Of a stretch of DNA of 19,264 nucleotides, positions 6,814-13,334 are shown one piece after another. The stretch's first letter is position 1. Every line of letters starts with the position of its first letter. The notes below the pieces were generated by a model that ran no database searches, was not told the DNA's origin, and worked only from the letters and a program-made list of their open reading frames with translations. Origin of the DNA: Alphaproteobacteria bacterium UBA6178 (GTDB lineage Bacteria; Pseudomonadota; Alphaproteobacteria; Rickettsiales; UBA3002); contig DITS01000048.1 of assembly GCA_002422205.1 (NCBI GenBank), forward strand, positions 109,720 to 128,983. The letters run 5' to 3'. The translations under genes were made by a program, and so were the position numbers.

Positions 6814-7647
6814 ATGGATCATCTGGACCGGCTGGAAGCCCAAAGCATTTATATCCTGCGGGAAGCCTATCACGCTATCCGCAATGTTGGTATGCTGTGG
6901 TCATTCGGCAAAGACTCCACGGTGATGATCTGGCTGGCCAAAAAAGCGTTTTTCGGGCAGGTGTCTTTTCCACTCATTCATTGCGACACGGAGCTGGAGA
7001 TGGACGAGGTTTATGCCTACCGCGACCGCTATGCAGCTGAATGGAATCTGGATTTTATTTCGCATCTGTGCCCGCCATACGAGCAAACCGATGCAAGCTT
7101 GCCGCATGCCGCGCGCGTCGCATCGCGCAAAACACTGGGCTTGAGGGAGCTGATCGAGCAACGGGGCTTTGATGCCATTATCGCTGGTATACGCAGGGAC
7201 GAAGAAGGCACGCGCGCCAAGGAGCGTATTTTCAGCCCGCGCGGTATCGAAGGCCATTGGAATGTTAAAGACCAGCCGCCGGAATTCTGGGACCAGTATA
7301 CCACCGATTTTCCACCCGGCACCCATTTGCGCATTCACCCATTATTGCATTGGACGGAAATTGATATCTGGCGCTATATCGAGCGTGAGAAAATTCCTGT
7401 GGTGCCACTGTATTTCGCGCGCGAATATGGTGCGTTTGAGGGCAGGGATTTTGCCAATCAGCGCATGCGCTTTCGCTCGCTCGGTGAACGCGGGATTACC
7501 TGGCCGGTGGCAAGCGATGCCGATACGATCAAAAAAATTATTGCCGAGCTGGAAACCACCCGCGTGCCTGAACGCTCCGGCAGACCGATGGGTGCGGATG
7601 AGGATGAATCCAGCTTTGAGCGCTTAAGAGAAGCGGGGTATATGTGA
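6814..7647 (+). CDS. cysD: Sulfate adenylyltransferase small subunit CysD
   Basis: CysD is the adenylyl-transferring subunit of ATP sulfurylase: sulfate plus ATP gives adenosine phosphosulfate (APS), driven by GTP hydrolysis on CysN. The PP-loop pyrophosphatase motif SFGKDS is at 30-35. The CysD-specific segments GIRRDEEGTRAKER (125-138) and WTEIDIWRYIEREKIPVVPLY (180-200) separate it from the related CysH PAPS reductases. The protein has 277 residues, about 25 fewer than E. coli CysD (302); the shortening lies in the region after PLYFARE, around 203-225. The C-terminus (TTRVPERSGR, then ERLREAGYM) matches the family. AAGGGGAG precedes the ATG. It heads an operon with a 115-residue gene and cysNC. 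Confidence 0.93.
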   Translation: MDHLDRLEAQSIYILREAYHAIRNVGMLWSFGKDSTVMIWLAKKAFFGQVSFPLIHCDTELEMDEVYAYRDRYAAEWNLDFISHLCPPYEQTDASLPHAARVASRKTLGLRELIEQRGFDAIIAGIRRDEEGTRAKERIFSPRGIEGHWNVKDQPPEFWDQYTTDFPPGTHLRIHPLLHWTEIDIWRYIEREKIPVVPLYFAREYGAFEGRDFANQRMRFRSLGERGITWPVASDADTIKKIIAELETTRVPERSGRPMGADEDESSFERLREAGYM

Positions 7648-7670
7648 CTAAGGGCTTAACGAGTTAATCG

Positions 7671-7697
7671 CTGGGTTCCCACTTTCGCGGGAATGAT
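7671..7697. repeat. Short intergenic palindrome, REP-like
   Basis: TTCCCAC (7676-7682) and GCGGGAA (7687-7693) pair around the loop TTTC with one A-C mismatch. The flanks CTGGG and TGATA complete a unit of a style that, from general knowledge, recurs between genes in many proteobacterial genomes. It fills most of the space between cysD and the 115-residue gene. There is no T-run, so it is not a standard terminator; it could still trim mRNA ends or set relative expression. Only one copy is in this window, so dispersal is not demonstrated here. Confidence 0.5.
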
Positions 7698-7713
7698 AGA
7701 ATGAAGAGAAGAT

Positions 7714-8061
7714 ATGACAGACGATCTGAAAAGAATTGAAGACAAGCTCGATAAATTATTAGAGCAGGAGCAGCTCAACGGGCGTAATATTTATGCGTTG
7801 TACCGTCGCACCACGGCGCTGGCACACATGGTGGAAGCCGCATCGGAGGGGAAAGAGCCGCGCCTGCCGAAAACCTTACGTGCGGAGATTGATGCGAGTT
7901 TAAATCCTGAGTGGTTTAGCGAGCTGGCACAAAAAGACAGCGCCGAATTTATTCACCGCTACGGCGAAGGCGTGCTGGAATTATTGCGCGCCCGCGGGAT
8001 TGATGTGATTACCAAGATGAACGATTTTGCCCCCAGCAAAGCGAAAGGGAGCACGCATTGA
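7714..8061 (+). CDS. Unrecognised 115-residue protein between cysD and cysNC
   Basis: The protein is hydrophilic, with no signal peptide or membrane span. Residues 1-20 (MTDDLKRIEDKLDKLLEQEQ) form a heptad-like amphipathic helix suited to a coiled coil. A helical middle follows (YALYRRTTALAHMVEAA), then a basic stretch (KEPRLPKTLRAE), a conserved-looking NPEWFSELAQKDSAEFIHRY segment (64-83), and a C-terminal helix (GVLELLRARGID). The ribosome site is weak (AGAGAAG). Its TGA overlaps the TTG start of cysNC, so the two are translationally coupled and the gene belongs to the sulfate-activation operon. I do not recognise the family. A structural or regulatory partner of ATP sulfurylase is an inference from position only. 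Confidence 0.75.
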   Translation: MTDDLKRIEDKLDKLLEQEQLNGRNIYALYRRTTALAHMVEAASEGKEPRLPKTLRAEIDASLNPEWFSELAQKDSAEFIHRYGEGVLELLRARGIDVITKMNDFAPSKAKGSTH

Positions 8062-9968
8062 CCGACCAATCGCCGCATCCCCATAATGCTGATATGCGCA
8101 TCGTCATCGTCGGCCATGTCGATCATGGCAAATCGACGCTGGTGGGTCGCTTGCTGTATGATACGAACGCATTGCCCGATGGCAAATATGAGCAGATTAA
8201 AGCCAGCTGCGACAAGCGCGGCATGCCGTTTGAGTTTTCTTTTTTAATGGATGCGCTGCAAGCCGAGCGCGATCAGAATGTGACGATTGATACCACACAA
8301 ATCTGGTTTTCATCGGCATTGCGCCGTTACTGCATTATCGATGCGCCCGGCCACCGCGAATTTTTGAAAAACATGATTACCGGCGCCGCATCCGCCGAGG
8401 CGGCATTGCTGCTGATTGATGCACAAGAAGGCGTAAAGGAGCAATCCAAACGCCATGGCTATTTGCTGCATCTGCTGGGTATCAAGCAAGTGGCGGTGGT
8501 TATCAATAAAATGGATTTGGTCGGCTATAAGCAAAGCCGCTATGATGAAATCGTCAGCCAGTATGGCGATTATTTGCGCGAACTGGGTGTGCAGCCCACC
8601 GCCTTCATTCCCATCAGCGCACGGGAGGGTGATTTGATTACGCAGGCATCGCCGCAGATGCCATGGTATACTGGCCCTTCGATTCTGACAGCGTTAGATG
8701 CATTTGCTGAGCCGCAACCCAACACGCAATTGCCTTTGCGCTTTTTGGTGCAGGATGTGTATCGCTTCGATGCCCGCCGCATTATCGCCGGACGGATTGA
8801 AAGCGGTACATTAAAAGTAGGGGATAGTATTTTATTCTCGCCGTCCAATTTGCTCTCCACTGTCAAATCATTCGAGCAATGGCCCGAAAACGGCACGCCA
8901 AAGCAGCAAGCAAGCGCGGGCGAATCCGTCGGCATTACGCTGGAGGATCAGATATTCGTGGAGCGCGGGCAGGTGGGTAGCCATGAGCAGGACGCGCCCA
9001 TGCTCACCAACCAGATTCATGCAAGGCTGTTTTGGCTGCACGACATGCCGCTGAAACCCGGCATGCGCTACAGTTTAAAACTCGGTACCGCTAGCTATAA
9101 GGCGGAGGTAAAACAAATCACACAAACGCTGGATACTGATTCGCTCGCGCACCATAGCGCGCAGGAAGTAACCAAACATCAGGTCGCCGAAGTGTTGTTC
9201 AGCATTCGTGGTATGGCCGCTATCGATGATTATCAGGCCCTGCCACAAATGGGCCGCTTTGTGTTATTCGATCAGTATGACGTGGCAGGCGGCGGGATTA
9301 TTAATAGTGCCGGGCTGCACAATCTTCGTGAGTCGCAGCGGCAGGTGAAGTCGGATAACCTCACCCGCGTGGATTTTGAAATCGATGCCGCTCAGCGCGC
9401 GCTACTCAACGGCCATAAAGGGGGAGTGCTTTGGTTTACCGGCCTCTCAGGATCGGGCAAATCGACCTTGGCGAAAGAATTGCAAAAGCGATTATTCGAA
9501 CGCGGCTATCAGGTCTATGTGCTCGATGGGGATAATGTGCGCCAAGGCTTATGCTCCGATTTGGGCTTTTCGCCGCAAGACCGTAGCGAAAATATCCGTC
9601 GCGTTGGTGAGGTGGCATCCCTTTTCGCCGATGCAGGGATGATCGTAATCACGGCATTTATTTCCCCCTATATGGAAGACCGCCGCCGCGCCCGCGCCGC
9701 CGCCGCCCATTATTTTAATACAATTTATATTAAAGCAGATGTGGCGACCTGTGCAGGGCGTGACGCGAAGGGCCTGTATAAAAAAGCATTGGCCGGAGAA
9801 ATCAAAGACTTCACCGGTGTATCCGCCCCCTATGAAGCCCCTGACCAACCCGACCTGATCATTGACACCCAGCATCAAAATGTGGAAGCCTGCATCGCGC
9901 AACTCGTCCGCTATGTCGAGGAAAACTTATCCATTGATTACAACGGCCTGAAAAGCCCGCATTTATAA
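8058..9968 (+). CDS. cysNC: Bifunctional ATP sulfurylase GTPase subunit / APS kinase CysNC
   Basis: This 636-residue fusion couples the GTPase that drives ATP sulfurylase with APS kinase, so APS is passed on to PAPS. The CysN part (about 13-440) has GHVDHGKST (19-27), DAPGH (95-99), NKMD (150-153) and ISAREGD (186-192), then two beta-barrel domains as in EF-Tu. The CysC part (about 441-636) has the P-loop GLSGSGKST (462-470), LDGDNVR (489-495), ISPY (535-538) and GLYKKALAGEIKDFTGVSAPYEAP. All the key motifs look intact. The start is TTG at 8058 in a TTGA overlap with the preceding gene, backed by AAGGGAG at 8046-8051; an ATG at 8094 would cut into the region just before the P-loop. No cysH or cysIJ follows, so reduction genes, if any, lie elsewhere. 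Confidence 0.95.
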   Translation: MTDQSPHPHNADMRIVIVGHVDHGKSTLVGRLLYDTNALPDGKYEQIKASCDKRGMPFEFSFLMDALQAERDQNVTIDTTQIWFSSALRRYCIIDAPGHREFLKNMITGAASAEAALLLIDAQEGVKEQSKRHGYLLHLLGIKQVAVVINKMDLVGYKQSRYDEIVSQYGDYLRELGVQPTAFIPISAREGDLITQASPQMPWYTGPSILTALDAFAEPQPNTQLPLRFLVQDVYRFDARRIIAGRIESGTLKVGDSILFSPSNLLSTVKSFEQWPENGTPKQQASAGESVGITLEDQIFVERGQVGSHEQDAPMLTNQIHARLFWLHDMPLKPGMRYSLKLGTASYKAEVKQITQTLDTDSLAHHSAQEVTKHQVAEVLFSIRGMAAIDDYQALPQMGRFVLFDQYDVAGGGIINSAGLHNLRESQRQVKSDNLTRVDFEIDAAQRALLNGHKGGVLWFTGLSGSGKSTLAKELQKRLFERGYQVYVLDGDNVRQGLCSDLGFSPQDRSENIRRVGEVASLFADAGMIVITAFISPYMEDRRRARAAAAHYFNTIYIKADVATCAGRDAKGLYKKALAGEIKDFTGVSAPYEAPDQPDLIIDTQHQNVEACIAQLVRYVEENLSIDYNGLKSPHL

Positions 9969-9972
9969 TCAT

Positions 9973-9999
9973 CAATACTATAGTTTTACTTTAGTATTG
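9973..9999. repeat. AT-rich inverted repeat after cysNC
   Basis: CAATACTA (9973-9980) and TAGTATTG (9992-9999) form a perfect 8-bp stem with an 11-base loop. No T-run follows on either strand, so intrinsic termination is not supported. A second tract beginning TAGTATT and ending ACAAAAGA at 10046-10060 repeats 9992-10011 apart from a 5-base GCACC insertion in the first. It may be an operator, an mRNA 3' stabiliser or neutral AT-rich spacer. Confidence 0.4.
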
Positions 10000-10020
10000 C
10001 ACCACAAAAGATTGTAATAG

Positions 10021-10049
10021 TTGTAAAATCATCCGAGCTATTTTATAGT
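10021..10049 (+). promoter_or_regulatory. Candidate promoter for the type IV pilus operon
   Basis: TTGTAA (10021-10026, four of six) and TATAGT (10044-10049, five of six) are spaced by exactly 17 bases in the AT-rich leader of pilB. Transcription would start near 10056 and run through the terminator-like hairpin at 10068-10093 before reaching the ATG at 10153. No sigma-54 element was found in the same interval. Confidence 0.4.
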
Positions 10050-10067
10050 ATTACAAAAGAAGCAGCT

Positions 10068-10093
10068 AAATCCTTTATGTTTAAGGATTTTTT
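10068..10093 (+). terminator. Terminator-like hairpin between cysNC and pilB
   Basis: AAATCCTT (10068-10075) pairs perfectly with AAGGATTT (10083-10090) around the loop TATGTTT, and the T-run continues to 10093. It fits a Rho-independent terminator for cysNC, although the stem has only three G-C/C-G type positions near its middle and lies 100 bases after the cysNC stop. Because it also lies downstream of the pilB promoter candidate, it could instead act as an attenuator. A second hairpin, CGGTTT/AAACCG (10097-10102 with 10114-10119), follows. Confidence 0.5.
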
Positions 10094-10152
10094 AATCGGT
10101 TTGTGTTACGCTGAAACCGTGTGAGACTGTTGCAGGAAAAAAGGTGAGCTGA

Positions 10153-12030
10153 ATGGAGCGTGAATCCTCCGTGATCCAAAAACGTCCCTCTGACGTTGAT
10201 CCGCTGGCTATGGAAGGTTTTGGCAATGAGCCAAGACCCACCCCGCCGCGCGCGCAGGAAGTGCCACCACCGCAACCGGCACCTGCACCACAAGCGGTAG
10301 CGGAATCACCCGGTGAAAGCGGATTAGGCAAAGCACCGCAGGATGGCGAAAAAAAGATGCGCCTTGGCGAACGGCTGATCAAGCTCGGCCTGATTTCGGA
10401 TGACCAGCTGCAAATTGCGCTGAAAGAACAGCAAGTATCGAAAAAACTGATCGGGGAAATCCTGATCGAAATGAGCTTCATCACCGATTCGGCGCTGGGT
10501 GAAGTATTGGCCGAATCCTCTGGCGCGCAGAAGTTTGACCGCGGCGCAACAGTGCTCGATCCGAATTTATTGGCGGCTGTGCCCAAAGAAGTCTGTCTGC
10601 GCAATAAAGTGATTCCCATAAGTCAGGAAAAAGACGGGTCGGTTAGTTTGGCAATGGCCGATATTTATAACGTGATCGCCATCGATCAGGTGCGCCGTCA
10701 CCTGCCAAAAAACACCAACATCAACCCGATGTATGCGACCGAAGCAGAACTGCTCGAGCTGATAGATCAATATTACGATTATGAAGTCGGTATCGACGGC
10801 ATTTTGCGCGAAATTGAAACCGGCATCCGCGAAAAATCCCAACTCGATGGCCGCGAGGAAGGTTATATCAACCCTACCGTGCGTCTGGTCAATGCCTTGC
10901 TTGTCGATGCGATTAAGCAGGATGCATCGGATATCCACTTTGAGCCGGAGGGCACCTTTTTGCGCCTGCGCTATCGTATCGATGGAAATCTGCAACAAAT
11001 CCGCTCCTTCCACCGCGATTATTGGGCAGCGATGTGCGTACGCATGAAAATTATGTCCGGCATGAATATTGCCGAAACCCGTAACCCGCAGGATGGGCGT
11101 ATCGGCTTTAAAGCGCTGGGCCGCGATATCGATTTTCGTGTGGCAACGCAGCCCACAGTGCATGGTGAAAATGTGGTGTTACGTATTCTCGATAAATCCA
11201 AAGCGCTGATGCCTATGGAAAAGCTCGGTTTTACCGAGCATAATAGCAATCTGCTCAAGCGCTGCCTGAAACGGCCTGAAGGGATTATTATTGTGACTGG
11301 CCCGACCGGTTCCGGTAAAACCACCACGCTTTATTCGATGCTGGGCTACATCAATAATATCGATGTGAACATTATGACACTCGAAGATCCGGTGGAGTAT
11401 CAACTGCCGATGATTCGCCAAACTAACGTACGCGAAGGCTCGGTGGATTTTGGCTCGGGGATTAAATCGCTGATGCGCCAGGATCCGGATATTATTTTCG
11501 TCGGTGAGGTGCGCGATGAAGAAACCGCACTGATGGCAGTGCGTGCGGCGCTCACCGGTCACCAGGTGTTTACCACCTTGCACACCAATGACGCGCTGGG
11601 TGCGATTCCGCGTTTGGGCGATATCGGCGTGCCGGCACATTTGCTCGCCGGCTCACTGATTGCATGTGTGGCACAGCGGCTTGCACGCCGCCTGTGTAGC
11701 AAATGCAAAAAACCGAAACAGGCATCAGAGGAAGATTGCCGCATTCTGGATATCGACCCGTCGGAGCCGCCCACCATATACGAGGCGCAGGGCTGTGATC
11801 ATTGTGCGTATAAAGGCTATAAGGGTCGTACGGCGCTGATTGAAATTTTACGTATCGATAAAGGAATGGACGAGTTGATCTCCACGCACGCCACCCGTAA
11901 CCACATGCTGGAGTATTTGTTGGAGAACGGATTTGTGCCCATGGTACAAGACGGCATTGCCAAAGTGCTGAAGGGCGAAATCGATTTGCCAGAACTCATC
12001 AATACGGTAGACCTAACCGACCGTTTGTAA
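10153..12030 (+). CDS. pilB: Type IV pilus extension ATPase with MshEN domain (PilB/MshE/GspE family)
   Basis: This 625-residue cytoplasmic hexameric motor powers pilus assembly. A disordered Pro-rich tail (about 25-55) precedes an MshEN-type N-domain (about 69-205) that opens RLGERLIKLGLI. The N2 domain (240-345) leads to the Walker A GPTGSGKTT (383-391), Asp box TLEDPVEY (409-416), Walker B DPDIIFVGEVRD (444-455) and His box with His470 and His477. A zinc site is formed by Cys515, Cys518, Cys548 and Cys551 (CSKC, CDHC); this tetracysteine marks extension-type ATPases and is absent from PilT. An AAGGTGAG ribosome site lies before the ATG. It starts the pilus operon. A type II secretion GspE is the main alternative, but the following genes and nearby pilT/pilU favour a pilus. 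Confidence 0.93.
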   Translation: MERESSVIQKRPSDVDPLAMEGFGNEPRPTPPRAQEVPPPQPAPAPQAVAESPGESGLGKAPQDGEKKMRLGERLIKLGLISDDQLQIALKEQQVSKKLIGEILIEMSFITDSALGEVLAESSGAQKFDRGATVLDPNLLAAVPKEVCLRNKVIPISQEKDGSVSLAMADIYNVIAIDQVRRHLPKNTNINPMYATEAELLELIDQYYDYEVGIDGILREIETGIREKSQLDGREEGYINPTVRLVNALLVDAIKQDASDIHFEPEGTFLRLRYRIDGNLQQIRSFHRDYWAAMCVRMKIMSGMNIAETRNPQDGRIGFKALGRDIDFRVATQPTVHGENVVLRILDKSKALMPMEKLGFTEHNSNLLKRCLKRPEGIIIVTGPTGSGKTTTLYSMLGYINNIDVNIMTLEDPVEYQLPMIRQTNVREGSVDFGSGIKSLMRQDPDIIFVGEVRDEETALMAVRAALTGHQVFTTLHTNDALGAIPRLGDIGVPAHLLAGSLIACVAQRLARRLCSKCKKPKQASEEDCRILDIDPSEPPTIYEAQGCDHCAYKGYKGRTALIEILRIDKGMDELISTHATRNHMLEYLLENGFVPMVQDGIAKVLKGEIDLPELINTVDLTDRL

Positions 12031-12125
12031 TATACTCTTTCTGCTTGGCATTATTAATATAAAAAAAACAAACCTGAACTGTATCGTAATCAAAGGCTAC
12101 AAGCCACTGTGCGGCGGAAAGGCGT

Positions 12126-13328
12126 ATGCCAACATATAACTATTCTGCACTAAATGAAATGAACCGCACCATGCGGGGAACTATCGTCGCTGACAATGAC
12201 GTAGACCTTGAAGCGCGCCTGAAAGAAATCGGGCTGGACCTGATTAATTATCGCGAAGTGAAAGAGAAAAAGGCGGGCTTCGGCTCGCGCATCAAACAAA
12301 AAGACATGATTATCATGTGCCTCCATCTGGAGCAGCTCAACCGCGCGGGCGTCCCCATCCACGAGGCCTTGCAAGATGTGCGTGACGCCGCAGACTCATT
12401 AAAGCTGCGCGATATCTTATCCGATATCGTCGAGCGCGTAAAATCGGGTGAAAAATTATCGGAAGCGCTGGCGCATTATCCGCGTACATTTAACAATGTA
12501 TTTATCGGGCTCATAAAAGCGGGCGAGGTGAATGGTAATCTCACCGAGTCATTCGTGCACATGACTGACCACATGAAATGGAGTTCTGATTTGCGCCGCA
12601 AAGTGCGCAAAGCCATGATGTATCCGATTGTATTGTTAGTGGTCATGTCCGCCGTTATCGCGGTGCTAATGATTTTTGTGGTGCCCAAACTGGTTGATTT
12701 TATTTTGTCACAAGGATTCGAAGTTCCCCCGCATACGCTGGCGCTGATCTGGACATCCGAGTTATTCGAAAATTACTGGTATATGATTTTTGGTATCCCG
12801 ATTTGTACGGTGATGCTGCTCAGCATGCTTTACCGTATCTCCGAAGGCTTTGCCTATCGTGTTGACAATCTGATCATGCGACTGCCTGCAATCGGCCCGA
12901 CGGTACGCAAAATTAATCTGGCGCGCTTCACGCATTTTTTCTCGGTCATGTTTAAAAGCGGTATCGATATTATCGATGCGCTTGAAGCCGCAAAAGATGT
13001 GGTAGGCAACCGCGTATTGCGAGAATCCATTGATACCACGGTGCGCAGCGTAACGGAAGGCAATTCGCTGACTGCGAGCTTGCGTATTTCCAATCAATTC
13101 CCCAATCTGGTGATACGGATGTTTAAAGTGGGGGAAGACAGCGGTAATATGAATGACGCGCTGGAGAATATCAATTTCTTCTATCACCGCGAAGTCAACG
13201 ACGCGGTGGATGGCATGATCGGCTTGATCCAGCCCACGCTTACAGCGGTCATGGGCGCGCTGATTTTCTGGGTAATCGCCGCCGTGTTTGGGCCATTATA
13301 TCAATCCTTCTCGAATATGAATTTCTAG
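12126..13328 (+). CDS. pilC: Type IV pilus inner-membrane platform protein (PilC/GspF family)
   Basis: This 400-residue platform protein sits in the inner membrane on top of the PilB motor. Two repeated GspF domains are visible, at about 60-185 and 265-390, each with the matching motif KAGEVNGNL (131-139) or KVGEDSGNM (334-342). Hydrophobic spans lie near 165-187, 216-236 and 364-388, the usual three. The short N-terminal segment MPTYNYSALNE is also typical. GGAAAGG precedes the ATG. The 95 bases after pilB contain an A-run at about 12061-12068 but no convincing promoter or terminator, so the genes are probably cotranscribed. Six bases separate it from the next gene. Confidence 0.93.
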   Translation: MPTYNYSALNEMNRTMRGTIVADNDVDLEARLKEIGLDLINYREVKEKKAGFGSRIKQKDMIIMCLHLEQLNRAGVPIHEALQDVRDAADSLKLRDILSDIVERVKSGEKLSEALAHYPRTFNNVFIGLIKAGEVNGNLTESFVHMTDHMKWSSDLRRKVRKAMMYPIVLLVVMSAVIAVLMIFVVPKLVDFILSQGFEVPPHTLALIWTSELFENYWYMIFGIPICTVMLLSMLYRISEGFAYRVDNLIMRLPAIGPTVRKINLARFTHFFSVMFKSGIDIIDALEAAKDVVGNRVLRESIDTTVRSVTEGNSLTASLRISNQFPNLVIRMFKVGEDSGNMNDALENINFFYHREVNDAVDGMIGLIQPTLTAVMGALIFWVIAAVFGPLYQSFSNMNF

Positions 13329-13334
13329 GGCAGC

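Noticed and set aside
10567..11163. 198-codon minus-strand open frame inside pilB
   Set aside because: It covers conserved pilB coding sequence and its translation shows no family features.
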